Below, one piece after another: positions 36,759 to 46,458 of a stretch of DNA of 64,000 bases (position 1 is the first letter of the stretch; each line of letters begins with the position of its first letter). Both the position numbers and the translations under genes were made by a program. The notes under the pieces are model-generated. The model was not told where the DNA came from and did no database searches. It saw nothing but the letters and a program-made list of their open reading frames with translations. The stretch covers positions 1 through 64,000 of the forward strand of contig CANFUE010000002.1 in the NCBI GenBank assembly GCA_947450115.1, given 5' to 3'. Source of the DNA: Acidimicrobiaceae bacterium (GTDB taxonomy: Bacteria > Actinomycetota > Acidimicrobiia > Acidimicrobiales > Ilumatobacteraceae).

Positions 36759-38177
36759 TTACAGCGCGGTCACGGGCAAATGCACGCGGTGCGTTGGCAT
36801 GGAAAGCATTTCTTGAAATTCACCGCGCAAGAAGTGGCGAGCTGCAGAAGTAACAAGAACATTTGCATACGAGCCAACGCGAATGGGTTCGCTGTAGGGA
36901 AAATGCAGCAACTTGTTTTGACGTGTACGACCCGTTACAACGCCTTCATTTTTTCTGCTCATGCCTTCAATGATGACCTCTTCGATGCGACCAATGCGTG
37001 CTTCGTGTTTCATTTGCGCGCTGCGTTCCACCACTGCACGCAAGCGCTCGTAGCGTTGGTTGGCAACTTTGGGGTCAACGAAGCGATCGGTGTAGGTAGC
37101 TGCCTCTGTACCCGCACGTGGAGAGAACTCGTAAATGAAAGCTGAGTCGAAACATGCTTCAGCACACACTTCCATGGTGCGCACAAAGTCGTCTTCTGTT
37201 TCACCCGGGAAGCCGACAATGACATCGCTCGACACCGCAAGGTCATCAATTGCTACACGTGCTTCAGCAAGACGCGAAAGGTAACGCTCGGCCGTATAAC
37301 CCCGATGCATCGCTGCCAAAACAGCATCGCTTCCCGACTGCAATGGGTAATGCAGGTGTTCACACACCTCAGGCGTGTTAGCCATGGCGGCAAAGGTTTC
37401 GGTGCGCATGTCTTTCGGGTGCGGGCTCACAAAGCGCACACGACGAATGCCATTCACAGCACCGACAGCTTCGAGCAACTCGGCAAACATGGGACGCACA
37501 CTGCCCACACCTGTTTCACGACGAACATCGAGAGCAATATCGCGACCATAAGAGTTGACATTTTGGCCGAGCAAGCTCACTTCAGTAATGCCTTGTGCAG
37601 CAAGATCTTCTACTTCACTCACGATGTCGGCAAAAGGGCGGCTGATTTCTTCACCGCGCACCGAAGGAACAATGCAAAAGGAACACGAGTTATCGCAACC
37701 AATTTGAATGGTGACCCACGCATTAAAACTCTTCTCGCGTTTCGCTGGCAATGCGCTGGGGAACAATGCGTGATCTTCTAGAACAGCTTCATCGAAGATT
37801 TCCGTGACTGGCCCATTTTTTTGCGCAAAGTTAATGAGCTCTGCCGCGCGATGCACATTGTGCGTACCCATGACCACGTCGGCCCATGGCGCCTTTTTGA
37901 GCACAAGGTCTTTATCTTTTTGCGCCAAGCACCCAGCAACCACCAGTTGTCGATTGGGGGCGGCTTCTTTCCACTGTTTCAACCAACCCAGTTGGCCATA
38001 GAGCTTCTCATCGGCATTTTCCCGAATACAGCAGGTGTTCAACACAATGACATTGGCGTCGTCTTCAGTTGCGGCTACCGAATAGCCATCGGCCTCTAAA
38101 AGACCCGCGATGCGCTCCGAATCGTGCTCATTCATTTGGCACCCATGGGTGCGCACAATGTATTTGCCGTTCGTCAT
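36759..38177 (-). CDS. miaB: tRNA-2-methylthio-N6-dimethylallyladenosine synthase
   Basis: YIVRTHGCQMNEHDSER, IQIGCDNSCSFCIVPSVRGEE radical-SAM CxxxCxxC; start trimmed to 38177. Confidence 0.95.
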   Translation of the reverse strand: MTNGKYIVRTHGCQMNEHDSERIAGLLEADGYSVAATEDDANVIVLNTCCIRENADEKLYGQLGWLKQWKEAAPNRQLVVAGCLAQKDKDLVLKKAPWADVVMGTHNVHRAAELINFAQKNGPVTEIFDEAVLEDHALFPSALPAKREKSFNAWVTIQIGCDNSCSFCIVPSVRGEEISRPFADIVSEVEDLAAQGITEVSLLGQNVNSYGRDIALDVRRETGVGSVRPMFAELLEAVGAVNGIRRVRFVSPHPKDMRTETFAAMANTPEVCEHLHYPLQSGSDAVLAAMHRGYTAERYLSRLAEARVAIDDLAVSSDVIVGFPGETEDDFVRTMEVCAEACFDSAFIYEFSPRAGTEAATYTDRFVDPKVANQRYERLRAVVERSAQMKHEARIGRIEEVIIEGMSRKNEGVVTGRTRQNKLLHFPYSEPIRVGSYANVLVTSAARHFLRGEFQEMLSMPTHRVHLPVTAL

Positions 38178-38274
38178 GGTGTGCAGGCTACCCAAGTAAG
38201 GGGTTTCGGGCCCGTGGAGTCTTGAACTTGAATAGTTTTCAGCCTACATTGAATGCAAATACAAAGGAGATCCC

Positions 38275-39696
38275 ATGAAACGTCCCATCCGCATCTCACT
38301 TGTAGCTGCACTTGTAGCTGCATGCGCAATTTCTACAGCGAGCCCACGGGTTCACGCTGTAGCCATTGACGACGGCATGCCCGACCAGAGTTCACTCGAT
38401 TCATCGCCCAACTCACAGAGTCAAGGCAACTGGTCTGACCTTGCCGGTGGAGTGACAGGTCGCCCCTACATCGCTTCTCTTTCGGTCACAACAAATGGAA
38501 CCACTACGCAAATAGTGACCAATGGAACCGCAACAACTGCTGCGCCCACCACGCCTGGCGCCATCACTGCTGTGATCTCGCCAACTAACCTCTGCAAAAC
38601 AGGAAGCACCAACAATTGCTATGCCACACCAAACCGCGTGGGCATCACACTTGCCTATGTGAAACAAGCAGGGCAACTCGGCCACAACCTTTCTGCACCA
38701 ACTGCAACTTTGTCTCCTGCAGTTACTGCCACTTCAGTTTTTGACATGACCATTGGCCTCAACTCGGTTGGCAAAAAACTTGGCTGGACCTGGATGAACG
38801 GAACGCCAACTTTCTGGAAGACAGAAAACTTGGGGCAAGACAATGGAACGGCGCGAGTGAAGTTCACATTGAGCGATGCCCCAGGTATCGATTACCAAGA
38901 TCAAAATGCTCAAAAGTGCACCACCATTCCTGTTTCTGTTTGTGACGCGGAAAAATCAACCCAAGACACGTTGGGCATGCAGATGGTATTGAGCCTCGAC
39001 ACCACGTTGAGTGCCGCTTTTGCTGGAGCCTTGTTTGCCACCAATGCTGCTGTCATCGGCTCACTCGATGTGGCCAGTGGAGAAACACCCAGCCTCACCT
39101 ATGGCATCGCTGCACCTCACAAATTGAGTGATGGCACAGTGCGTAAAGGCAAGTTCTATGGATTCCTCTCTGACGCAGTTCTTGAATCACAATTCAAAAT
39201 TGCCGCAACTGAAACCGACATGACAAAGGTTCTCAGCATTGCACGCACGGCAGAGTCGAAGTCGACTGCAGATGCTGGCACCGACACCGTTGCATGGACT
39301 AAATGGTCTGCAGCCGATAACGGCACCGACGGACGACTTGTGACCATTAGTGACATTTCATTCTCGGCACCAAAGTTCAAAGTGACCAAGGTGGGTGCTT
39401 CGGGTTCAAGCAGCACCAGAAGCACAAGCGGCGCAACGGTACAAGGAGTGAGTGGTCTGAAGTTCACCACGAAGGCACGCACCATCACCCTGACCGGTTC
39501 TGGTGTCGCTGGTGTTACCTACAAAGCAACGGCAACCCTGGGCTCCATAACGAAGTCGAGTTCGTGCAAACTTGCGGGAACCAAATTGACCTGCACAGTG
39601 AAAGCCACGAAGGCCGGTTCATGGAAAGTGAAAGTGACGCCAACGAAGTCGGGCGCCACTGGTGCTGCGTGGTCGCGTTCGATATCAGTGAAATAA
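38275..39696 (+). CDS. Secreted protein of unknown function (473 aa)
   Basis: Signal peptide MKRPIRISLVAALVAACAISTASPRVHA; Ser/Thr-rich; Ig-like C-terminal repeat VTYKATATLGSITKSSSCKLAGTKLTCTVKATKAGSWKVKVTP. Confidence 0.8.
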   Translation: MKRPIRISLVAALVAACAISTASPRVHAVAIDDGMPDQSSLDSSPNSQSQGNWSDLAGGVTGRPYIASLSVTTNGTTTQIVTNGTATTAAPTTPGAITAVISPTNLCKTGSTNNCYATPNRVGITLAYVKQAGQLGHNLSAPTATLSPAVTATSVFDMTIGLNSVGKKLGWTWMNGTPTFWKTENLGQDNGTARVKFTLSDAPGIDYQDQNAQKCTTIPVSVCDAEKSTQDTLGMQMVLSLDTTLSAAFAGALFATNAAVIGSLDVASGETPSLTYGIAAPHKLSDGTVRKGKFYGFLSDAVLESQFKIAATETDMTKVLSIARTAESKSTADAGTDTVAWTKWSAADNGTDGRLVTISDISFSAPKFKVTKVGASGSSSTRSTSGATVQGVSGLKFTTKARTITLTGSGVAGVTYKATATLGSITKSSSCKLAGTKLTCTVKATKAGSWKVKVTPTKSGATGAAWSRSISVK

Positions 39697-39708
39697 CTCG
39701 AGAAATAC

Positions 39709-39740
39709 GAAAGCCGAGCCGTGGTGCCGGCTCGGCTTTC
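39709..39740. terminator. Bidirectional hairpin terminator between the secreted-protein gene and recA
   Basis: GAAAGCCGAGCC-gtggtgcc-GGCTCGGCTTTC, perfect 12-bp stem between convergent genes. Confidence 0.85.
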
Positions 39741-39795
39741 GATTCTTCTCTTGGAGAGGCAGTGGCAGCCCTAACAAGAGAGTGAACGGTGACGC

Positions 39796-40836
39796 TTAGT
39801 CGAGTTCGATGGGTTGCTCGTCGGCTTCGGTGAACTCTTCCACTACCCCATCGAGACCTGCACTGCTGCGGATCTTCTCTGACATTTGCATCATGATTTC
39901 TGGGTTGGCTGTGAGATATGCCTTTGCGTTTTCGCGACCCTGACCCAACTGCTCGCCTTCATAGGTGTACCAAGCACCTGACTTCTTGGCGATGTCGTAT
40001 TCCACAGCCATGTCGAGCAATGCGCCTTCGCGGCTGATGCCCTTGCCGTACATGATGTCGAATTCGGCCTGACGGAAAGGTGGCGAGACTTTGTTCTTCA
40101 CTACCTTCACGCGGGTGCGGTTACCCACGATTTCGGTGCCGTCTTTGATGGACTCAATACGACGGATGTCGAGACGCACTGACGAATAGAACTTGAGTGC
40201 GCGACCACCGGGAGTTGTTTCAGGCGAACCAAACATGACGCCGATTTTTTCGCGTAGTTGGTTGATGAAAATACAAATGGTGTCGGTCTTGTTGAGGTTT
40301 GCTGTCATTTTGCGCAAAGCCTGACTCATGAGGCGAGCTTGCAGACCCATGTGGCTGTCGCCCATTTCGCCTTCAATTTCGGCACGCGGTGTGAGGGCAG
40401 CAACTGAGTCGATAACAACAATGTCGAGCGCACCTGAGCGAATGAGCATGTCGGCGATTTCGAGAGCTTGTTCACCGGTGTCTGGCTGAGAGATGAGCAA
40501 CTGGTCGACGTCGACGCCAATGGCGCGGGCGTAGATGGGGTCCATAGCGTGCTCGGCGTCGATATAGGCGCAGATGCCGCCGTTGCGCTGTGCTTCTGCA
40601 ACAGCGTGCATGGCCAGCGTGGACTTACCCGAAGATTCTGGGCCGTAGATTTCTACAACGCGGCCACGTGGCAAGCCGCCGATGCCGAGAGCGATGTCGA
40701 GCGGGATGGCCCCGGTGCTGATGGCTTGGATGCCAAGGGAGGTCTTTTCTCCCATGCGCATGATGGAACCCTTACCGAACTGCTTGTCGATTTGGGCGAG
40801 AGCGGCATCGAGGGCCTTGTCGCGGTCGTTGCTCAT
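39796..40836 (-). CDS. recA: Recombinase RecA
   Basis: [48 protein letters not shown]; start trimmed to 40836. Confidence 0.98.
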   Translation of the reverse strand: MSNDRDKALDAALAQIDKQFGKGSIMRMGEKTSLGIQAISTGAIPLDIALGIGGLPRGRVVEIYGPESSGKSTLAMHAVAEAQRNGGICAYIDAEHAMDPIYARAIGVDVDQLLISQPDTGEQALEIADMLIRSGALDIVVIDSVAALTPRAEIEGEMGDSHMGLQARLMSQALRKMTANLNKTDTICIFINQLREKIGVMFGSPETTPGGRALKFYSSVRLDIRRIESIKDGTEIVGNRTRVKVVKNKVSPPFRQAEFDIMYGKGISREGALLDMAVEYDIAKKSGAWYTYEGEQLGQGRENAKAYLTANPEIMMQMSEKIRSSAGLDGVVEEFTEADEQPIELD

Positions 40837-40953
40837 ATGGAACCTTTCGGAAAACCCGTGAAACGGGAGATGTACTGGGCGGAACGTGTATTCACTTCGT
40901 ATTGTGTGCACAACCTAGACACGGGGTGTCATATGGCAATTGCGAACAACAAC

Positions 40954-40982
40954 ACTGTAGTTACGAACAGACGTTCGGTCAA
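40954..40982 (-). promoter_or_regulatory. recA promoter with embedded LexA box
   Basis: Reverse strand TTGACC-17 bp-TACAGT; LexA box CGAACAGACGTTCG (plus strand, 40964-40977) lies in the spacer and the edge of the -35. Confidence 0.75.
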
Positions 40983-41012
40983 GCATCTCCGCCAGATTTT
41001 TGGGAAATCTTG

Positions 41013-41447
41013 CTATTGAGTCTTGGCAGCCACCGCGGCTGCCGCATCGGCTAGCTCTGCTGGCTCGAGATCACGCATGAAAATATCGACCCCCAGCCAC
41101 ATGGCGTAGCTAATGGGATACATGAAGATGGGCAAAATGATTGCAAGGCTTCCGACCACTGCAAGCAAGGGCACCACCGCAACATCGGGGTATGTAAGGA
41201 ACACGCCCACACCCATTCCGACGAGCAAGGTGCCATAAGAAACCAAAACGTTCATGGTCATTGCTCCGAGTTCAAAACCTTCGAGGCGACGTTGCCACAA
41301 CAGGCCACACGTATGACAACGTTCATCGCGCTTGAACCACCCATTGAAGAATGCTCCTTTACCGCCACACCAAGCACAGCGTCGAAAGAGTCCTCTGAAC
41401 AACAAGCGAATGAGACCTGGCCGTACGCGTGCTGTAGTTGTGTTCAC
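41013..41447 (-). CDS. DUF983-like small membrane protein
   Basis: 144 aa; RCAWCGGKGAFFNGWFKRDERCHTCGLLWQR zinc-ribbon-like motif plus two TM segments. Confidence 0.75.
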   Translation of the reverse strand: MNTTTARVRPGLIRLLFRGLFRRCAWCGGKGAFFNGWFKRDERCHTCGLLWQRRLEGFELGAMTMNVLVSYGTLLVGMGVGVFLTYPDVAVVPLLAVVGSLAIILPIFMYPISYAMWLGVDIFMRDLEPAELADAAAAVAAKTQ

Positions 41448-41464
41448 AAGGAAATTCTACAACG

Positions 41465-42880
41465 TCACTTCGTGAGTTCGTTGACGAACTCGTGAAATAC
41501 ATCGGCATAATGCATTACTTCTGCATCGGTATGCATGACGGAAATGAGCCACTGTTCATCGAGACCTGGTGGCAAAAGCACACCACGGTTGATGCCATGT
41601 ATCCATTGTGCAAAGGCAAGATCAAAATCGGTTTCTTTATAGTCGCGATAATTGCGCACGGGGTCTACTGACCATGTGATGCAGCCCTTTGCACCCAACT
41701 GCACAGTGTGTGCTGGTAGTGATGCCTTCACGATGATGTCGTTACATGCATCAAGCAAACGCTGATTGAGTTGTTCAGTTCCTCGAGTTGCATCAGGAGT
41801 ACATACTTCATTGAGAACCGCACGAGCGGCAGCCATCACTAACGGATTACCGTTGTATGTTCCGAGATGTAACACTTTTCCGGTTGTAATAACGTCCATA
41901 TATTCGGCTTTTCCACCGAATGCGCCAATGGGAAAACCCCCACCAATACTTTTTGCCAATGCAATGAGGTCGGGCTGCACACCCAAGACACCAGTTGCTC
42001 CACCCCATCCTGCCGTGATGCCTGTTTTCACTTCATCGAAGATGAGCAACGTGCCGTGACGTTGTGTTATTTCACGCACCGCTTCAAGGTAACCAGGGAG
42101 CGGTTTGCAAATGCCAATGTTTTCCATGACGGGCTCAACAATGAAGCACGCAACATCGTGATTCGACAATGCACGCTCTAATGCTTCAGCATCGTTGTAC
42201 GGCACCACGATGGTGTCGCCAAGAACAGCTGCTGTAATACCGGCAGTTGCAGGAACTGTATTTGGTGAATGTGCAGGCCCAGCAAGATCTAATGAAGGCT
42301 TCATTGAGACCATCACCTCATCGTGGTGACCGTGATAGCCGCCTTCGACTTTGACAATTTTGTCGCGACCAGTAACACCACGAGCAACGCGAATGGCATC
42401 CATAGTTGCTTCAGTACCCGAGTTGGTGAAACGCCACATGGGAAGCCCGAAGCGTGCAACAAGCAACTCTGCAACTTCAGCATTGATTTCACTTGGAGTA
42501 ACAAACAATGTGCCGTCGTTCAACTGCGCTTCAACAGCGCTGCGAACAATGGGGTTGGCATGCCCTGCGAACAATGCACCGAATCCCATTGAGAAGTCGA
42601 TATAGCGATGACCATCGACGTCTTCCATGTGTGCACCACGGGCGTTGCGCACCACGATGGGGTGAGGGTCATAATTTTGAAAGCTTGAAGCCACACCCAT
42701 GGGCATCACCCGGCGTGCTCGCTGGGAGGCGAGCTGCGAAGCTGCGGTGCGGTCGCTGTAGCGCAGCAACTCACGGGCGGTGATGACTTTGGCCCGGGCC
42801 ACGAGTTGCTCGTGCGGGGTGCCTGAACGGATAGGACGTGCGGTAGATATACCTGACAACGAGGAATGCGTTGTTTTCAT
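41465..42880 (-). CDS. Class III aminotransferase, glutamate-1-semialdehyde 2,1-aminomutase-like
   Basis: 471 aa; RFTNSGTEATMDAIRVARGVTGRDKIVKVEGGYHGHHDEVM, LIFDEVKTG, LAKSIGGGFPIGAFGG (PLP Lys). Confidence 0.9.
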   Translation of the reverse strand: MKTTHSSLSGISTARPIRSGTPHEQLVARAKVITARELLRYSDRTAASQLASQRARRVMPMGVASSFQNYDPHPIVVRNARGAHMEDVDGHRYIDFSMGFGALFAGHANPIVRSAVEAQLNDGTLFVTPSEINAEVAELLVARFGLPMWRFTNSGTEATMDAIRVARGVTGRDKIVKVEGGYHGHHDEVMVSMKPSLDLAGPAHSPNTVPATAGITAAVLGDTIVVPYNDAEALERALSNHDVACFIVEPVMENIGICKPLPGYLEAVREITQRHGTLLIFDEVKTGITAGWGGATGVLGVQPDLIALAKSIGGGFPIGAFGGKAEYMDVITTGKVLHLGTYNGNPLVMAAARAVLNEVCTPDATRGTEQLNQRLLDACNDIIVKASLPAHTVQLGAKGCITWSVDPVRNYRDYKETDFDLAFAQWIHGINRGVLLPPGLDEQWLISVMHTDAEVMHYADVFHEFVNELTK

Positions 42881-43065
42881 TGTGGTCTCCGATGGATTCC
42901 GAAGTCTTCACTGTATCACACTACGATATACGTTGTCACCTACCCCCCTGGGTGTGGATTCCTTCAGGACTCCATTGCCCCTCTCTTCTCCAACTCAGTC
43001 TTTTCGCCTTTCCAGCGGGGCTGAGTTGGCACATCTTGCGCTTTGTGGCACACTCATAATCCTTG

Positions 43066-43142
43066 GTGGGCGTAGCTCAGTTGGTTAGAGCGTCGGTTTG
43101 TGGTACCGAAGGTCGGGGGTTCGAGACCCCTCGTCCACCCCA
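43066..43142 (+). tRNA. tRNA-His(GTG), CCA encoded
   Basis: GTGGGCGTAGCTCAGTTGGTTAGAGCGTCGGTTTGTGGTACCGAAGGTCGGGGGTTCGAGACCCCTCGTCCACCCCA; anticodon loop TTGTGGT. Confidence 0.96.
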
Positions 43143-43145
43143 AGT

Positions 43146-43186
43146 GGGTGGGTTTGTTTACGCGAGTAGGCAAACCCACCCTTTTT
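43146..43186 (+). terminator. Rho-independent terminator after tRNA-His
   Basis: GGGTGGGTTTG-tttacgcgagtagg-CAAACCCACCC followed by TTTTT. Confidence 0.9.
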
Positions 43187-43250
43187 GTTTGCCCGGCTTG
43201 TGGGCTCACATTCTTCATTTGGGTTCGCAGTGTCGTATGCTCTTGCCGTC

Positions 43251-43322
43251 GCGCCTCTAGCTCAATGGCAGAGCAACGGACTCTTAATCCGCAGGTTCTG
43301 GGTTCGAATCCCAGGGGGCGCA
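43251..43322 (+). tRNA. tRNA-Lys(CTT)
   Basis: GCGCCTCTAGCTCAATGGCAGAGCAACGGACTCTTAATCCGCAGGTTCTGGGTTCGAATCCCAGGGGGCGCA; anticodon loop CTCTTAA. Confidence 0.94.
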
Positions 43323-43359
43323 CTATTTGAGCGTGACAGTACTTCAGCTCTTCATTGGC

Positions 43360-43983
43360 CTATGCCGTGAGCACAGGAATGCCAGCGAGTATCACGAGTC
43401 CGACAAGTGTGATGACGATTGAGAAAATCGCCAAAGAGCAGACGAGGCCTTGGCGCTTAATGATTGAGGCAATGCCCAACATGAAAAGAGAAACAGCGAA
43501 AAGCGCGGTGAGCATCTGCAAGCGATCACTGTATTTTCCAGCTAATTCCGACTCGCGCAGAATCTTTTCACCCTCAGCCCTCACTGTGGAAATCGGCCCA
43601 TACAACGAGTCCATATACGGTTTGCAGTCTGGCAATTGACTCGTTTGTTTGGCGACAAGACAGGTCATTGCCGACTCGTAAAACTCAAAAGAACCGTTAG
43701 AGGTTTGCAGGTCTTCGTAAATTTTGTCTTTGCTGATGCCATCAATCATGAGGCGCACCTGCTTGTCTTTCCATACGGAGAGGTCGTCTCGATACTTCAC
43801 TTCAGCGGTGATCCACATGTTGTTTGCGTCGGCTAAGGAGAGTTGATAATTCGTTAAGGCCTCATCGGAAACGCCACCATGCAAAGAAGACTGCACGCCA
43901 CTCCATGCGGTAGCCGTTGAAACAATTCCGAGGAGAACGACAATAAAGATGTCGTTTGCCAGCAGTGTGAATAACTTTTTCAT
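43360..43983 (-). CDS. Hypothetical membrane protein (207 aa)
   Basis: N-terminal TM and two C-terminal TM segments with a soluble loop between them. Confidence 0.7.
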   Translation of the reverse strand: MKKLFTLLANDIFIVVLLGIVSTATAWSGVQSSLHGGVSDEALTNYQLSLADANNMWITAEVKYRDDLSVWKDKQVRLMIDGISKDKIYEDLQTSNGSFEFYESAMTCLVAKQTSQLPDCKPYMDSLYGPISTVRAEGEKILRESELAGKYSDRLQMLTALFAVSLFMLGIASIIKRQGLVCSLAIFSIVITLVGLVILAGIPVLTA

Positions 43984-44026
43984 TGAGTCTGCTTCCTGTT
44001 AAACAACCAAGTAAGTTGGAGCGTAT

Positions 44027-44617
44027 ATGAACGTTGTCGTGGTGTTCGCACATCCGTCAGCCGACAGCTTTGGGCAGGCCATCTGCTCAACTGCAGTCAG
44101 TGCACTCGAGAGTTCTGGCCACAAAGTTTCTTTGTTGGCTCTGTATCAAAGTCACTTCACTGCGGCAATGTCGCGCGAAGAGTGGCTTGCGTACCACAGT
44201 GATCAACCTGCCATTGATTCCACAGTTCAGTCACATGGCGAACTCGTGCGCAACGCCGACGCACTCATCTTCATTTACCCCACGTGGTGGTCGGGACTTC
44301 CGTCCATCATGAAGGGTTGGCTTGAACGTGTTCTTGTTTCTGGCATTGCTTTTCACTTCAATAAAAAAGACAAAGTTCGACCATCGCTCAAACAAGTACG
44401 TCATTTAGTGGGCGTTAGCACTTATGGGTCTCCCCGCACCTATATCGCCATAATGAACGACAATGGCCGGCGCATCATTATGCGCGCATTGCGCGTGTGC
44501 ACCGGATGGCGCACCAAACGCACGTGGCTTGGCTTGTACAACATCGGCAATTCAACAAATGAAGAACGCGAAGAGTTTCTTCAACGGGTGCATAAAACAT
44601 TGCGAGAACTCTCATGA
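44027..44617 (+). CDS. Flavodoxin-fold NAD(P)H oxidoreductase (quinone reductase-like)
   Basis: 196 aa; NVVVVFAHPSADSFGQAI...ADALIFIYPTWWSGLPSIMKGWLERVL. Confidence 0.88.
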   Translation: MNVVVVFAHPSADSFGQAICSTAVSALESSGHKVSLLALYQSHFTAAMSREEWLAYHSDQPAIDSTVQSHGELVRNADALIFIYPTWWSGLPSIMKGWLERVLVSGIAFHFNKKDKVRPSLKQVRHLVGVSTYGSPRTYIAIMNDNGRRIIMRALRVCTGWRTKRTWLGLYNIGNSTNEEREEFLQRVHKTLRELS

Positions 44618-45210
44618 AAGTTCTGCTTGTTTTTGCCCACCCCAACCCCGCATCTTTTTCTGGCTCACTGCGCGACATCGTGTTGCGTTGTGCGGAAAAA
44701 ACCTCGTGCGAGGTTCGCCAACACGATTTATATGACACGGGTTTTTCAGCAGCATTGTCGACCAATGAATGGACACTGCACCGCTCACCACCCGAGACTA
44801 AGCCACATCTCGCCGAGTATTACGCAGATCTCCAATGGTGCGACACACTCGTTTTTGTCTACCCCACTTGGTGGAGTGCACAACCTGCCGTCGCTAAGGC
44901 ATGGCTCGATCGCGTTCTTGCTTGCGATGTTGCATGGACCTTTCCTGAGGGCGCAAGTCGCATTCATGGCAATTTAAAAAATGTGAAACGCATCGTGGCC
45001 ATTACGACGCATGGCTCTTCGAAGTGGGTAAATGCACTCGAAGGCGAAGCGGGCAAGCGCACGTTGTCGCGCGGACTTCGAGTTTTGTGTTCATGGCGCT
45101 GCCGATTTACATGGCTTGCCATGTATGGCGTAGATAACTCCACGCGCTACGAACGCAACAGATTTACGCAGCTGGTGGAACGTCGCCTAATGCGAATGTT
45201 TCACCATTAG
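44614..45210 (+). CDS. Flavodoxin-fold NAD(P)H oxidoreductase, tandem paralogue
   Basis: 198 aa; KVLLVFAHPNPASFSGSL...CDTLVFVYPTWWSAQPAVAKAWLDRVL; overlaps the upstream gene by 4 bp. Confidence 0.88.
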   Translation: MKVLLVFAHPNPASFSGSLRDIVLRCAEKTSCEVRQHDLYDTGFSAALSTNEWTLHRSPPETKPHLAEYYADLQWCDTLVFVYPTWWSAQPAVAKAWLDRVLACDVAWTFPEGASRIHGNLKNVKRIVAITTHGSSKWVNALEGEAGKRTLSRGLRVLCSWRCRFTWLAMYGVDNSTRYERNRFTQLVERRLMRMFHH

Positions 45211-46441
45211 GCCCCATCCGAATTTCTTTATTCAGCGACAACGACGTGATCATCTCTAAGTGATTGGTGTGTGGGAAAAGGTCGAGCACTCCCACTGCAT
45301 CGACCACATAGCCTGCTTCTGTGAGCAAGCGCACATCGCGCGAACCAGCAGCAGGGTCACAACTCACCAAAACAAAGCGCGGTGCACCACTTGCTGCAAG
45401 TGCTTTCACTGCGCTAGCCCCCATGCCCGAACGCGCAGGGTCGGCAATGATGATGCCTGCCGATGATGCACGCCACTCTTCGACCGGAACAGGAACGATT
45501 TTTGCTTGATGAGCGCGCAGGTTCTGTTTTGCATCGTCTAGAGCAAATTCATTGTCTTCAATGAGTACAACAGGTACATGCAATGGCACGAGCGAGGCTG
45601 CAAGGAGCCCTCCTCCGCCGTAGGCATCAACCACGGGGCCAAATGACCCACTCAGTGCTTCAGCGCCAGCCATGGTGCGCACAGCATGCACCAAGAGTTC
45701 GGCTGCTTGCGGGCTCGATTGGAAAAAGGCACCCATGGAGATACCAAAATCTTGCGTATCGATGCGTTCAGAAATGCGAGCTTCGTCGCCGAGTACATCT
45801 ACTGCATCGAGACCATTAATGTCTTCTTCGAATCCGTAGACGAGTGCTCCTACAACGCCGGTTGACACACTGCAGCGCAACACCACTTCTGCATCGGAAC
45901 CAGGTTCGGCAGAAATATGCGAAAGCGCTTCATTGAGCAATGGATGTGCCACAAGGCATTTCTTAATTGCTACAACATCGTGGCTCGATCGCGCACGAAA
46001 ACCAGGCTTACCCTCGGCGTCGAATGCAACACGAATGGTGGTGCGTGAACCCACGGGCTCAACAGCGCCAAAGCGCACAATGTTTTCCACCTCTGCTGCA
46101 GCACTCGACACTTTTCCTGTGCGTGCAAGCGACTCGGCAACAATGCGTACCTTTGCTTCATATTGACCCTCTGGCGAGAGGTGCTGCCACGAGCACCCAC
46201 CACAGCCATCGGCTACATGTGGGCATGGAGGCTCGCGACGATCGGGGGAAGGCGTGAGGATTTCCTCCACCGTTGCTCGGCCGAAGTCTTTGCGGGTATC
46301 GGTGAGTTGCACGCGAACCACTTCGCCGGGAAGTGCACCTTCAACAAAGATGACCTTGCCACTCGGGAGACGGGCAAGAGCATCGCCGCCGGCTACAAGT
46401 TGTTGAGCTGTTACTTCCATAGCCTCCATCGTAGGACGCAA
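45164..46441 (-). CDS. TRAM-domain class I SAM-dependent RNA methyltransferase (RumA/TrmA family)
   Basis: 425 aa; PPCPHVADGCGGCSWQHL Fe-S cysteines, VVDAYGGGGLLAASL SAM motif, FVLVSCDPAAGSRDVRLL catalytic Cys. Confidence 0.9.
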   Translation of the reverse strand: MRPTMEAMEVTAQQLVAGGDALARLPSGKVIFVEGALPGEVVRVQLTDTRKDFGRATVEEILTPSPDRREPPCPHVADGCGGCSWQHLSPEGQYEAKVRIVAESLARTGKVSSAAAEVENIVRFGAVEPVGSRTTIRVAFDAEGKPGFRARSSHDVVAIKKCLVAHPLLNEALSHISAEPGSDAEVVLRCSVSTGVVGALVYGFEEDINGLDAVDVLGDEARISERIDTQDFGISMGAFFQSSPQAAELLVHAVRTMAGAEALSGSFGPVVDAYGGGGLLAASLVPLHVPVVLIEDNEFALDDAKQNLRAHQAKIVPVPVEEWRASSAGIIIADPARSGMGASAVKALAASGAPRFVLVSCDPAAGSRDVRLLTEAGYVVDAVGVLDLFPHTNHLEMITSLSLNKEIRMGPNGETFALGDVPPAA

Positions 46442-46458
46442 TCGCTAGAGTCAGTGGT

